Assembly (NCBI RefSeq): GCF_003268595.1
Contig: NZ_CP029797.1
Location: forward strand, 1,943,501-2,007,500
From: Paraliobacillus zengyii
GTDB taxonomy: Bacteria; Bacillota; Bacilli; Bacillales; Amphibacillaceae
Reading direction: 5' to 3'
DNA: 64,000 nt
Each line of letters begins with the position of its first letter. Positions within the stretch are counted from its first letter, which is position 1. Shown here in pieces: positions 42,704 to 52,282 of the stretch. The notes under the pieces were generated by a model. The model was not told the DNA's origin. It ran no database searches and saw only the letters and a program-made list of their open reading frames with translations. A program made the translations under genes and the position numbers.

Positions 42704-43486
42704 ATGCTGTTAGCACTATATAATGTAGATAAACAGTTACATACAATAGATGAAACGGTCCCTAGCTTGACACCATATTTATTAAAACAACAGAATCCAA
42801 CACCAGTTATAATTGTATGCCCAGGTGGTGGGTATACACATCGTGCAGAACACGAGGGAACACCTATTGCAGAATGGCTCAATGAAATTGGAATAGCAGC
42901 AGTAGTATTACATTACAGAATAGCTCCTCATCAACACCCGACTCCGTTAAATGACGCTAAACGAGCTATTCGCACTGTTAGACATCATGCTAGCGAATGG
43001 AATATAGACCCAGATCGAGTCGGTATATTAGGTTTTTCTGCAGGCGGGCATTTGGCAGCTTCCGCTAGTATTCATTACGACGAGGGTAATCCTGAGGCGG
43101 ATGATGCCATTGAACATCAAAGCAGTCGTCCTAATCTAATGGTACTATGTTATCCTGTTATTTCGATGGGTGAATTTACGCATGAAGGTAGTAAGCAGGC
43201 TTTACTTGGCGAACAGCCTAATTCTTCTTTAGTGGAACTTATGTCATTGGAAGACCATGTAACAACTGATACACCACCTGCTTTTTTATGGCATACAGCA
43301 GATGATGGCGCCGTTCCAGTAGAGAACAGTCTACAGTTTGCTAGTGCTTTAAGTAGAAAAAAAGTTCCTTATGCGTTGCATGTTTTTGAAAGTGGTCGAC
43401 ATGGACTTGGACTTGCGAACGATCTGAAAGATGTCAGTTGGTGGACATCTGTTTGTGAAATGTGGCTAAGAAAAAGGGGATTTTAA
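42704..43486 (+). CDS. Alpha/beta hydrolase, acetylesterase type
   Basis: 260 residues. PGGGYTHRAEHEGTP is the oxyanion loop, GFSAGGHLAAS is the nucleophile elbow, and DDGAVPVENS and GRHGLGLA supply Asp and His. Related to carboxylesterases and xylan esterases. No signal peptide, so intracellular. AGAGGGGGCAG-like site upstream of ATG 42704. Confidence 0.88.
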   Translation: MLLALYNVDKQLHTIDETVPSLTPYLLKQQNPTPVIIVCPGGGYTHRAEHEGTPIAEWLNEIGIAAVVLHYRIAPHQHPTPLNDAKRAIRTVRHHASEWNIDPDRVGILGFSAGGHLAASASIHYDEGNPEADDAIEHQSSRPNLMVLCYPVISMGEFTHEGSKQALLGEQPNSSLVELMSLEDHVTTDTPPAFLWHTADDGAVPVENSLQFASALSRKKVPYALHVFESGRHGLGLANDLKDVSWWTSVCEMWLRKRGF

Positions 43487-43571
43487 AACACAAGTAAAAA
43501 GTAAACATAATCTGAATTTCTGTATACTTTAATATAAAATGTTAATCTGAATTTTCTAGGGAATGATGACA

Positions 43572-44135
43572 TTATTTAGGTCTACTCCCTAGTTTTCTCA
43601 CTATTTTCGTCATCCAATAAGCACTAATCGCTATAACCAAATCAACAAGTAACAGATAAAATGAATTCATTCCTTTATCAAATTTTAATAATCCTACCTT
43701 ATCTTCAATAATTGCTAATCCAAACGCAAAAAGAATACTTAATAGTAAGATGTATAAATAAAAACTCTTCTTATCATTCGTACAATACTGGTATATAAGT
43801 AAAAAAGCTACTGGTAGTGCGGAAGCAGTCATGCTTAGTGCATAGGGGATAAACGGTGTAAGAAAATAGGTGTGAACGAAAAAACCGTGACGCGATAATA
43901 TAATTTCTGCGTATGTCCAGAGCATATGTACTGTATAACCAAAGAAAAAAACTTCAAAAATTCGTTTGCGATCCACTTTAAAATAAAGAAGAACCAAGGG
44001 TGATAAAAAGAAAAGAACAACTATCCAGAATTGCCATGTTCCAAAGCTTGAATAGGCATGCCAATACGAACGGAAAAGTTCATTTAACGCTTCGTTCTTA
44101 TCATATATATTCTCCCAGTACGTTTGATATTCCAT
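43572..44135 (-). CDS. CBO0543-type multi-spanning membrane protein
   Basis: 187 residues with about five helices and an N-terminal YWHAYSSFGTWQFWIVV segment characteristic of the CBO0543 family. AGGAGGG precedes ATG 44135. No catalytic motif. Function unknown. Confidence 0.6.
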   Translation of the reverse strand: MEYQTYWENIYDKNEALNELFRSYWHAYSSFGTWQFWIVVLFFLSPLVLLYFKVDRKRIFEVFFFGYTVHMLWTYAEIILSRHGFFVHTYFLTPFIPYALSMTASALPVAFLLIYQYCTNDKKSFYLYILLLSILFAFGLAIIEDKVGLLKFDKGMNSFYLLLVDLVIAISAYWMTKIVRKLGSRPK

Positions 44136-44349
44136 GAAGAGCCCTCCTATAGTAGCAATAGTATTTTCTTATTTTGTGACGTTAAGTGCAATCTATACCG
44201 AAAAGAATTAAACCTTAGTTTAATTTAACTGCATTCTTTAGCTTAAAAATATACAATAGCCTTTTTCGTCGAAATATGTTGAATTATAATTAAAAATAAG
44301 CTATTCTTAAAACAATACTAAAGTACTAATAAAAGGTGTTACTTAAATA

Positions 44350-44450
44350 GAATATCACGAAAAAGGCAAACTATTTGAAAGAATAGGACGCAAAGTCATG
44401 GGTCTAAGGTATGGATTTATCTTCATTACTATTGATCGCCAGACCACCAA
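44350..44450 (+). promoter_or_regulatory. Cyclic di-GMP-I (GEMM) riboswitch
   Basis: ATCACGAAAAAGGCAAAC, a GAAA tetraloop helix (CTATTTGAAAGAATAG), GGACGCAAAGTCATGGGTCT and AAGG are conserved GEMM-I elements in the expected order, followed by GATCGCCAGACC. It lies upstream of a c-di-GMP phosphodiesterase-type gene. Confidence 0.93.
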
Positions 44451-44471
44451 ATTACATTTACAGTTATTTTG

Positions 44472-44502
44472 GCTATACATTTATTTGTGATAGCTTTTTT
44501 TA
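44472..44502 (+). terminator. Expression-platform terminator of c-di-GMP riboswitch
   Basis: GCTATACA and TGTGATAGC pair with one bulge around a TTTATT loop, followed by seven T. It sits about 25 bases after the aptamer and 80 before the gene, so ligand binding probably decides read-through. Confidence 0.82.
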
Positions 44503-44582
44503 TACTCTTTTATCGAACTACTAATAGTTATGAGTAGAACTATGTTAATTAGTATTTATAGATTATAAAAAGAGGTGTAAAC

Positions 44583-45566
44583 ATGAGACTAATCAGTATC
44601 TCAGACTATGACAACAAAAGTATGGTACTTGCCAAGCCAATATATGATTCGAGCAAACGTGTTTTACTTGCAACTGGTAGAACGATCGATCCTAAAATAC
44701 AATCTAGACTAGAAAACATGGGCATTAATTTTCTTTTTATAGAGGATGAGGTTTCTAAAGGAATTACAATTGAAGATATGCTCGATATGCCAACATGGAC
44801 AGACGCCATTCAAGCAGTTAAAACCTTTTATGAACATGCGACGCAAAAAAGCACGCCGGAATTAAAACCTATTCAGCAAGTAGCAGGCATATTGCTTAAA
44901 GAAGTAAAGCATAGACCAACACTTATACTTATTCCATCGGGAACAATGACAAAGGAATTACAGCCTTATGCACATGCAGTTAATGTCACCATTCTGGCTT
45001 TATTGACTGCCAAAGAAATGGGCTATAATGACTTAAAACTTAGGGATCTAGCAATTGGTTCCTTATTACATGATATAGGTAAAGCAATTGATACAGATGA
45101 ACAGAAACATCCTGATTCAGGCTTCCAATTATTGCGAACAATTAGTCAGTTTAGTATTGTATCAGCTCATATTGCCTATCAGCATCATGAAACATTAGAC
45201 GGAAAGGGTTTTCCACGTCAAATAAAGGATAATGATTTTCTAGAAATTGCTCAAATTTGCGCTGTTGCAAACCGCTATGATAATTTAATTGTAAAAAAAA
45301 AGCTTCCACCACATGATGCTATGGAAGCAATTATGGCTATGTCAGATCGTTTGTATTCGCACAAAATTGTTACAGCTTTTAGTCAATCCATTTCTACTTA
45401 CCCACCAGGAACGAAAGTACTGATCAATCATAATCAACCAGCAATTGTTACTGAAATAAACAAACATTTTCATCGACCAATGATAAAAATACTTGCGACT
45501 GAAAAAGTGATTGATCTAATTGATAATCCTACGTTTATGATAAAACCATTTGAATCAGCAGTATAG
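44583..45566 (+). CDS. HD-GYP domain protein, c-di-GMP phosphodiesterase type
   Basis: 327 residues. The HD core reads LLHDIGKAIDTDEQKHPDSG, then AHIAYQHHETLDGKGFPRQI, so the GYP signature is GFP; metal-binding His/Asp residues are retained. The N-terminal half has no sensor helix. Such proteins hydrolyse c-di-GMP or related nucleotides. Control by a c-di-GMP riboswitch closes a feedback loop, which supports a real signalling role. ATG 44583 behind AAGAGGTG. Confidence 0.88.
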   Translation: MRLISISDYDNKSMVLAKPIYDSSKRVLLATGRTIDPKIQSRLENMGINFLFIEDEVSKGITIEDMLDMPTWTDAIQAVKTFYEHATQKSTPELKPIQQVAGILLKEVKHRPTLILIPSGTMTKELQPYAHAVNVTILALLTAKEMGYNDLKLRDLAIGSLLHDIGKAIDTDEQKHPDSGFQLLRTISQFSIVSAHIAYQHHETLDGKGFPRQIKDNDFLEIAQICAVANRYDNLIVKKKLPPHDAMEAIMAMSDRLYSHKIVTAFSQSISTYPPGTKVLINHNQPAIVTEINKHFHRPMIKILATEKVIDLIDNPTFMIKPFESAV

Positions 45567-45625
45567 ATTACTCTCCGAATAATTTCACTTTAAACGATCC
45601 ATGTTAGCATTAGGAGGTGTTTAAA

Positions 45626-45763
45626 GTGGGAAAAGACCGTCAAGAAAAGAAATTAAGAGAAAGTGGACGTGTTGAATCTGATCGAGATCAAGATCTAAGT
45701 AAAGCAGGAGCAACTAAAATGTCTAGCCCTGAAGAAGGCAGAAAATTGAACGATGGGAAATAA
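45626..45763 (+). CDS. Small hydrophilic protein (45 aa)
   Basis: GTG start after TTAGGAGGTG. The sequence MGKDRQEKKLRESGRVESDR then DQDLSKAGATKMSSPEEGRK is highly charged. The DLSKAG...PEEGRK tail resembles YuzL-like small proteins, but this is a tentative match. Its own terminator follows. Confidence 0.6.
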   Translation: MGKDRQEKKLRESGRVESDRDQDLSKAGATKMSSPEEGRKLNDGK

Positions 45764-45791
45764 GGCAGCATAGTATCAAAAAATAGATTTT

Positions 45792-45832
45792 GAAGAACAC
45801 TTTTCTTTTTTTAGAAAAGTGTTCTTTATTAT
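45792..45832 (+). terminator. Terminator after small gene
   Basis: AGAACACTTTTCT and AGAAAAGTGTTCTTTATT form a stem with a T-rich tail. Confidence 0.88.
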
Positions 45833-45955
45833 ATGAAAAATAAAAAAATTAAAAGAGGAATCTAAATTGATTGGATATTTATGTTAAAATAAATATAACT
45901 TTGTGGTAAGAGATTACAAAAGTTAATACTAATTTTTTTGTTGAAGGAGAGTTTT

Positions 45956-46723
45956 ATGATTCAAAACGTTTTTAAAGAAGCGATGACAATACTTAGTAAT
46001 AATTGGTTGAAGATTATCGGAATGGTTCTTCTAACTTATTTTATCAAGCTTTTACTTGGAACAGTGCCTATTCAGGGATCTGTAAGTATTAGAATGGATC
46101 CATTAGCAGTATCAAGTTTAGACTCAATACAGTCATTACTAATAGGACCATTAGTAAATAGCATATTGTTTTTTATACTTCTTCAATACATTATCCTAAC
46201 CAAAAACACGATGAGAAAAAGGTTTTTGACCGCTATCACTTATCCATTTCGAAACGCGCGCTTGCTCTATAAAGGACTTATTGTCTTAATCATTTCAAAT
46301 TTCCTACTGTATCTTATCGGAATGTTAGCTATATATACAGTAATTATATTTCTTGCAATTATTCCAGTTGGGTTAAATTTAGGAACAGGTTCGATAATAG
46401 CTGGTTTTATAATTCTATATGGTATTCTTTTTTGGCTTTATTTAGGTACTTCACAAGCGCTGTATTTGTTACATGATGACCCTAAGCTTGGTATCTTTAG
46501 AAGTGTTAAACAAAGTTTCTCCTTAATGAAAGGTAATAGATGGTCCTTATTCGGATTATTTTTATTAACAGGCTTAGGGTTTATCATCGGCATACTACTA
46601 TTACTAGTTGGAGCAATATTTAGCATCGTGGTATACGAAGTTGCTCGCTTAGCTTTTTACAGAGAACTGTTACGCAAAAAACGAAAGAAAGAATGGCAGG
46701 ATAAAGTTCAGAGAGTAGACTAG
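45956..46723 (+). CDS. Multi-spanning membrane protein
   Basis: 255 residues with about six helices in a pattern of paired long helices (LLTYFIKLLLG, IIFLAIIPVGLNLGTGS, FLLTGLGFIIGILLLLVGAI) and a basic C-terminus RKKRKKEWQDK. Resembles glycerophosphodiesterase-membrane-domain-type proteins of bacilli, with no clear signature. Start ATG 45956 behind GAAGGAGAG. Function unknown. Confidence 0.6.
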   Translation: MIQNVFKEAMTILSNNWLKIIGMVLLTYFIKLLLGTVPIQGSVSIRMDPLAVSSLDSIQSLLIGPLVNSILFFILLQYIILTKNTMRKRFLTAITYPFRNARLLYKGLIVLIISNFLLYLIGMLAIYTVIIFLAIIPVGLNLGTGSIIAGFIILYGILFWLYLGTSQALYLLHDDPKLGIFRSVKQSFSLMKGNRWSLFGLFLLTGLGFIIGILLLLVGAIFSIVVYEVARLAFYRELLRKKRKKEWQDKVQRVD

Positions 46724-46825
46724 TTGATGTTAACTTATCCCATTAAATGTTTAATGTGCAAAAATATTGCGAGTTGTTATTTTTAGAAACATAGATAAAC
46801 TAATAATCTAAAGGAAGTTATTTTT

Positions 46826-47218
46826 ATGAAAAATAAATTAACAGGTTACATAGTTCTTATTATTGCTATAATCTCTATTATAAGCTTTGGATTATATAAG
46901 TGGTTTATTGACAGTCAATTAAGAACTGATACATTTATTTATGTTTCATTTGTTCTTGCATACTTATTTAAGTATTTAGCAAATGGAGAGACGGATACAA
47001 ACGCTCAAGACAAAAAGGAAGTTTATTTATCTATAAAGGCATTACGAATAAGTTATTTACTATTGGTAGTTGGTTTAGGGATAACATTGCTTGTAACTGA
47101 GGGAACAAGTATGCTAATGGAATTTGAAAATACACCTTTAGTAATCTGCTTCTCGATGAGTATAGTGATCTATCCTTTAGTCCGGGCAGTTATATTTTTA
47201 AAGCATGCAAAGATGTGA
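46826..47218 (+). CDS. Small membrane protein, four helices
   Basis: 130 residues with four hydrophobic segments and a short polar loop NGETDTNAQDKKEV. No family recognised. AAAGGAAG precedes the ATG. Confidence 0.55.
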   Translation: MKNKLTGYIVLIIAIISIISFGLYKWFIDSQLRTDTFIYVSFVLAYLFKYLANGETDTNAQDKKEVYLSIKALRISYLLLVVGLGITLLVTEGTSMLMEFENTPLVICFSMSIVIYPLVRAVIFLKHAKM

Positions 47219-47289
47219 TAACCCGTAAAGATTGTTAGCATGTCTCTTAAACATTATGGAATCAATACAAAGCGAGGTACCCTTAAGTC

Positions 47290-47844
47290 ATGAAAGTCAC
47301 CGAAGAAAAATTTACTGTAAATGGAATTACTTACAATATTAAAACTCCAATGAATACAGATGCAAAAGCTTTGTCAGATTTACGGCTACAAATTGATGGA
47401 GAAACTGAAAATTTAGATAGAGTAAGAGGGGAAGAATACATAGATTTAATTAGATTTGAAGAAATAATTAAAATAGACAATGAGAATGCTAAAAACCTAT
47501 TTTTAGTTGTAACCGTTAATAATCGAATTATTGGATATTCAAGATGTACAGGAAATCCATTACAAAGGTTTAATCATAATGTTGAATTTGGAGTCTGTGT
47601 ACTGAAAGAATTTTGGTCTTATCAAATCGGTGGGAATTTATTACAAAAATCCATTAAATGGGCAGATGACAATCATATCAAAAAAATAAATTTAAGAGTA
47701 ATGGAAACAAACAGTCGAGCAATTAAACTTTATCAAAAATATGGTTTTGAAATCGAAGGTGTTTTAAAAAGAGATAAATTACTTTCTGATGGAAACTACT
47801 ACAACACCATTATGATGGCTCGATTTAAAGAGGGATGGAATTAA
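47290..47844 (+). CDS. GNAT-family N-acetyltransferase
   Basis: 184 residues. The central VEFGVCVLKEFWSYQIGGNL is motif A with the acetyl-CoA loop, and NLRVMETNSRAIKLYQKYGF and GVLKRDKL are the RimJ/RimL-type C-terminal motifs. Acts on an amino group of a peptide or small molecule, unidentified. Confidence 0.87.
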   Translation: MKVTEEKFTVNGITYNIKTPMNTDAKALSDLRLQIDGETENLDRVRGEEYIDLIRFEEIIKIDNENAKNLFLVVTVNNRIIGYSRCTGNPLQRFNHNVEFGVCVLKEFWSYQIGGNLLQKSIKWADDNHIKKINLRVMETNSRAIKLYQKYGFEIEGVLKRDKLLSDGNYYNTIMMARFKEGWN

Positions 47845-47943
47845 ACTACTTACATTCCTTTAAAAAACAAAAAACACATATAAACTAAGAGGAAATCGAT
47901 CAAATTAAATAATCATTTTTTATGATAAGAGAGGAGAAATCAT

Positions 47944-48501
47944 TTGAATCAAATTTTGTTAATCATTGATGCTCAACAAGAGTTAATTGAAGGTAATCAG
48001 GAAGAAAATGCTGTATTTAAAAAAGAACAACTTCTTAGAAACATTAATTTAGTAATTAAAAAAGCAAGCAAATTTGATATACCTATTGTTTTTGTTAGAG
48101 ACCTAGAAATCGCAGATGGTAAAGACAAAGGATTTCAAGTCCATGAGGAAATTAACGTCACTAAGAATGCAAAGTTTTTTAATAAACTCGCAACAAATGC
48201 GTTCCATGGAACTGGACTTCTAAATCATTTAAAGTCTCAAATAATTGAACATATTGTTGTCATGGGCTGTGCAACCGAACATTGTATTGATAGTGCAGTC
48301 AGAACAGCAACTATTAATGGTTTGGATGTCACATTAGTCGGAGATGGACATTCAACAAAAGACAGTGCTGTTTTAAGTGCAGAAGAAATTATAAAGCATC
48401 ACAACGAAACGCTTCATGGTCATTACAATGTTGAAAACTTTTCAATTGTAAGAAATACAGAAGAAGACTTGTTCACTCCAACTCATTATTTATATAGATA
48501 A
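47944..48501 (+). CDS. Isochorismatase-family cysteine hydrolase
   Basis: 185 residues. Catalytic Asp in LLIIDAQQELI and nucleophilic Cys in MGCATEHCIDSAVRTAT, the family's arrangement. TTG start with GAGAGGAG upstream. Probably an amidase or nicotinamidase-like enzyme; substrate not determinable. Confidence 0.88.
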   Translation: MNQILLIIDAQQELIEGNQEENAVFKKEQLLRNINLVIKKASKFDIPIVFVRDLEIADGKDKGFQVHEEINVTKNAKFFNKLATNAFHGTGLLNHLKSQIIEHIVVMGCATEHCIDSAVRTATINGLDVTLVGDGHSTKDSAVLSAEEIIKHHNETLHGHYNVENFSIVRNTEEDLFTPTHYLYR

Positions 48502-48532
48502 GAGTCAACTCAATTGGTAAATAGGAGGGATT

Positions 48533-48934
48533 ATGTACTTTTTAAAATTTGGATTAATCATGTTAATTATTTTTAGTCTTATATCAATAGTTAATTTTAT
48601 TTTGAGGAAGCTTTTTAAGATTGAAAAAGTTAAAAATAAGTTTTTTTCTAATAATTATATAAATGTTTTACATCGAAGGGTAGACAAATGGAATAGATAT
48701 TGTATTGCAATCATAACAATTCTAATTTGGAGTCTCTTTATATTTAATGATTTATCCTACTTGATTTTTATTGGATTAACGGTTCCTCTGGCATTAGATT
48801 ATGGCGTAAAGGCATTCTTTGAATTGAAGTATAGTGACTACCCAAAACGAGCTATTATAACGTTAAGCGAAATGTTGTTAATGTTAACTGCAGCAATTAT
48901 AATAGTACTTCAGTTAGAAAGATGGTTTCCTTAA
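48533..48934 (+). CDS. DUF4181 family membrane protein
   Basis: 133 residues with four helices. LRKLFKIEKVKNKFFSNNYI, followed by NVLHRRVDKWNRY, is the DUF4181 start. Ribosome site AGGAGGG. No function known. Confidence 0.75.
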   Translation: MYFLKFGLIMLIIFSLISIVNFILRKLFKIEKVKNKFFSNNYINVLHRRVDKWNRYCIAIITILIWSLFIFNDLSYLIFIGLTVPLALDYGVKAFFELKYSDYPKRAIITLSEMLLMLTAAIIIVLQLERWFP

Positions 48935-48949
48935 GCTGACGGTAAAATT

Positions 48950-48996
48950 AAGAAGCAGCCTCCATTCTATAAGAGGTAGAAAGGGCTGCTTCGATT
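48950..48996. terminator. Terminator between DUF4181 and brnQ genes
   Basis: AAGAAGCAGCC and GGGCTGCTTCG form a hairpin with a loop containing CCATTCTATAAGAGG. Between convergent genes. Confidence 0.65.
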
Positions 48997-49045
48997 TATA
49001 TAGATAAAGCTTTAGATGCTAATTTTGGTTTCTATTGTATCAACG

Positions 49046-50377
49046 TTATCTTGTTGGCCAAAGTAATCCAATGATCGCCCCAATTAACGCTGGCAAAATC
49101 CAACCAAGTCCAATTTCATAGAATGGCAGATATAAAAGGTAGAATTCCCTTATCGATTCAATGACTGAAATTCTTACACCCGGAATACTATTTGCTAAAG
49201 CGTTATAACCATCAATGATACTAACGAAAAAAGTAAGAAACATCGACACAGCATAAACTTCTTTCTTATTCGCGAAGAAAGAAGAGAAGAGGCCTAACAA
49301 AATAAGAACAATTGCTAAGGGATATAAAAACATTAATACTGGAACAGCAAATTGGATAATATTATTTAAACCAAAGTTAGCAATTATAAATGAAACAAGG
49401 CATAAAACAAGAACAAATGTCTTATAGCTAATTTTAGAGTACGTTTCATGGAAGAATTCACTACAAGCCGTTATGAGACCAATACTTGTTTTTAAACAAG
49501 CTAGAACAATAATAATTGCAAATAAAATAGCTCCAAACGGACCGAAATAGTGTTGCGCTACTTTAGCAAAGATAAGACCACCATTTTCAAGAGTGCCAAT
49601 GACGGATATACTAGATGCTCCAGTATAGGCAATTAGTCCATAGATCACTGTCATTAAACCCATTGCAAAAAAGCCAGATTTCCATGTTGCACTTGCAATC
49701 TCTTTTGTGTCTGTAATTCCTCTTCGTCTAATTGCACGTATGACAACAATACCGAACGCAAGTGATCCCAGTGCATCCATTGTGTTGTAACCTTCTTTAA
49801 ATCCTGTCATAAATGCAAATTCTTTATAATCTCCAATTGGATCACCAAAGTTACCCATTGGTTTAAGTATAGCTACAATTAGTAAAAGAAACAGGAATAG
49901 CAGAAAAGCTGGTGTTAAATATTTGCCAATATAATCTGCAATTTTTGCAGGATTTAATGAAAAATAATAGACCATAATAAAAAATAAAAAACTAAAAATC
50001 GCTAACCATAAACTCGCTTGTGCTGGATTAATGAATGGTTCGAATCCAACAACGAAAGGTACGCTAGCTGTACGCGGAATGGCAAAGAAAGGACCAATTG
50101 TTAAGTAAAGAAGTAGGCTAAAAGTAAGACCGAAGATTGGATGGACACGACTCGCTAAGTCGCGCAAACCGTTACTTCCCGATAGGCCAATAGCCAATAT
50201 TCCCATAAAGGGCAAACCAATTGTTGTTACTAAAAACCCAATTAACGCAGGCCAAAAATTTGTACCAGCAAGTTGCCCTAATTGAATAGGGAAAATCAGG
50301 TTCCCTGCACCGAAGTACATTCCAAACAGCATCGTACCGATAACTGCATAGGTTGAAAAAGAGGTTCTCTGTTGCAT
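49046..50377 (-). CDS. brnQ: Branched-chain amino acid carrier BrnQ
   Basis: 443 residues and about 12 helices. LFGMYFGAGNLIFPIQLGQL at the start is the BrnQ signature, and GYNTMDALGSLAFGIVVI follows. Imports Leu, Ile and Val with a cation. Start is ATG 50377. Confidence 0.95.
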   Translation of the reverse strand: MQQRTSFSTYAVIGTMLFGMYFGAGNLIFPIQLGQLAGTNFWPALIGFLVTTIGLPFMGILAIGLSGSNGLRDLASRVHPIFGLTFSLLLYLTIGPFFAIPRTASVPFVVGFEPFINPAQASLWLAIFSFLFFIMVYYFSLNPAKIADYIGKYLTPAFLLFLFLLLIVAILKPMGNFGDPIGDYKEFAFMTGFKEGYNTMDALGSLAFGIVVIRAIRRRGITDTKEIASATWKSGFFAMGLMTVIYGLIAYTGASSISVIGTLENGGLIFAKVAQHYFGPFGAILFAIIIVLACLKTSIGLITACSEFFHETYSKISYKTFVLVLCLVSFIIANFGLNNIIQFAVPVLMFLYPLAIVLILLGLFSSFFANKKEVYAVSMFLTFFVSIIDGYNALANSIPGVRISVIESIREFYLLYLPFYEIGLGWILPALIGAIIGLLWPTR

Positions 50378-50683
50378 TTTTTATGACTCCTTCTAGTTGT
50401 AAACTTCATATTCTTTTATCGACAATAAATAATAGTAACAATAATTTGTTCAAGAAACAATAGATATTATGTGAACGATCCATGATACTAGTAACAATAT
50501 CAAGGATCGATTTATTATTTTAACAAAAATCCACATAATATAATCTGTTTTTGATAGTATTAGAGGATAAAACTAATATTTTACTTATGAGCCTTATCTT
50601 AGATTAGGATTCTTAATGGTTCATTATAATAGTAGTTACAACTTAGTGAAGATTACTAGAATTATTTATGGAGGTTAGGTAGC
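50378..50683. other. 306-base divergent intergenic region
   Basis: Contains a loose inverted repeat CGATCC...GGATCG (50478-50511 approx.) and presumably the brnQ and oxidase promoters. No gene seen. Confidence 0.5.
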
Positions 50684-51817
50684 GTGGACTATGATGTAAT
50701 TGTAATTGGCGCAGGTTCAATGGGAATGGCAGCAGGTTATTATTTATCCAAAAGTGGTAAAAAAACGTTATTATTGGACTTATTTAACCCACCACATAAT
50801 AAAGGGAGCCATCACGGGGATACGCGAATTATCCGTTATGCCTATGGTGAGGGGGAAGAATATGTTCCATTAGTTCTCAAAGCACAGGAATTGTGGAATG
50901 ATTTAGAGAAAGCCAGTGGGAGGAAAATCTTCACGCAAACTGGGGTTTTAAATGTTGGTAAGGAAGAATCCGATTTCATACAAAACACTATCTCTAGTGC
51001 GAAAAAGTATTCCTTACCACTTGATATATTGGATGCAACAAAAGTTCAAAATCGATGGCCAGGCATTACGTTACCAAACGACTTTGTTGGTTGCTTTGAA
51101 CCAACATCAGGCATACTTAAATCCGAGGAAATTATTAAAGCGTACCGTGAGCTTGCGGAATTAAATGGTGCTACCATAATTTCGAATAGTAAGGTCACTG
51201 AAATTTCCGTTCAAGATGATCGTGTAACAATTAAGACAGACAAAGAGACCTTTTACTCGAAGTCGTTAGTAGTATCAGCAGGAGCAGGCTCAAAAGATCT
51301 ACTTTCTATGATAGATTTAGATATGCCACTTACACCAGTGAGAAAGACTTTTGCTTGGTTTAATGTTGACGAAACTAACTATAATCATAGTAAGTTTCCA
51401 GCCTTTGGATTTGTTACACCACTAGGAACATATTATGGTTTTCCAAGTATTGATAAAATGGGTTTGAAGTTAGGGCGACATGATGGTGGGGATCAAATAA
51501 ATCCAGATAAAACAATGGTAGAGTTTGGTGGAATAACAGAAGATATAGAAGATTTAACACAATTCTTGAATCAATATCTCCCTATTACTCAGGAATTAAA
51601 GTATGGGAAAACGTGTATGTACACACTTACACCAGATGACAAATTTATTATTGATCTCCATCCAAAGCATTCAAATGTTGCAATTGCAGCAGGTTTTTCT
51701 GGTCATGGTTTTAAATTTAGTAGTGCGGTCGGACAAGTCCTAAGTGATTTAATTATCTCAGGTAAGAATGAAATAGATATTTCTCACTTTTCTATAAAGC
51801 GATTTATTAATGAATAA
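50684..51817 (+). CDS. N-methyl amino acid oxidase (SolA/MSOX type)
   Basis: 377 residues. FAD-binding VIGAGSMGMAAGYYL at the N-terminus, GSHHGDTRIIRYAYGEG substrate-site segment, and KTCMYTLTPDDKFIIDLHP, where the Cys before MYT is the covalent flavin attachment site of monomeric sarcosine oxidases. GTG start with GGAGGT. The substrate could be sarcosine or N-methyltryptophan. Confidence 0.92.
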   Translation: MDYDVIVIGAGSMGMAAGYYLSKSGKKTLLLDLFNPPHNKGSHHGDTRIIRYAYGEGEEYVPLVLKAQELWNDLEKASGRKIFTQTGVLNVGKEESDFIQNTISSAKKYSLPLDILDATKVQNRWPGITLPNDFVGCFEPTSGILKSEEIIKAYRELAELNGATIISNSKVTEISVQDDRVTIKTDKETFYSKSLVVSAGAGSKDLLSMIDLDMPLTPVRKTFAWFNVDETNYNHSKFPAFGFVTPLGTYYGFPSIDKMGLKLGRHDGGDQINPDKTMVEFGGITEDIEDLTQFLNQYLPITQELKYGKTCMYTLTPDDKFIIDLHPKHSNVAIAAGFSGHGFKFSSAVGQVLSDLIISGKNEIDISHFSIKRFINE

Positions 51818-51825
51818 TAAAGTTA

Positions 51826-51862
51826 AAGAGCGTATTCAATACGAACACGCTTTTTTTACAAT
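51826..51862 (+). terminator. Terminator of oxidase gene
   Basis: AGCGTATTC and GAACACGCT with one mismatch, then seven T. Confidence 0.85.
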
Positions 51863-52282
51863 TTATTTAATAGATACTAATTCACTATCTGTAATCCATT
51901 TATGATTTATTAATATTATCATAGTAAATAACAATACAACACAATAAAAGGGAGAGGGATAGTCAACTGTCATTATATTATAGGATTTGTTGTAATAATT
52001 ACAATTGCAGGCACCTGCAATAATGAATTTATTAACAATGTCTTATTTATTTTCTACACTATCAAGAGAAATATGGACTTGAAAGTTTAAACTACATATA
52101 ATAGAAACATAAAATTCTAAACTTTTAACTTGCGGGATACATACAGCATATAGAGAGAAGTATAAGCATATGAACGCTATATGTCTATATGTCTAAAATT
52201 TAAATAACTAAATTGGATGACCTAATTCAACTTAAATTTTAAAGTTTTAAAAAAGAAGTATATGTGCGAAGGGGTGGATATA
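51863..52282. other. 420-base intergenic region before a lipoprotein gene
   Basis: Contains an 18-base inverted repeat ATTGCAGGCACCTGCAAT (52004-52021) and no clear gene. A frame over 51965-52090 (IIGFVVIITIAGTC then NNEFINNVL) looks lipoprotein-like but lacks a standard start codon. Confidence 0.4.

Larger units (their letters stand above)
44136..44582. other. 447-base leader region of the HD-GYP gene
   Basis: Holds the c-di-GMP riboswitch and terminator described separately. The first 200 bases show no feature, and the next 80 bases after the terminator show only the ribosome site. Confidence 0.6.

Noticed and set aside
44455..44530. Hydrophobic micro-ORF after the c-di-GMP aptamer
   Set aside because: No start codon; its sequence is the riboswitch terminator and T-run.
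51960..52090. Lipoprotein-like frame before the lipoprotein gene
   Set aside because: No standard start codon and the lipobox is imperfect.
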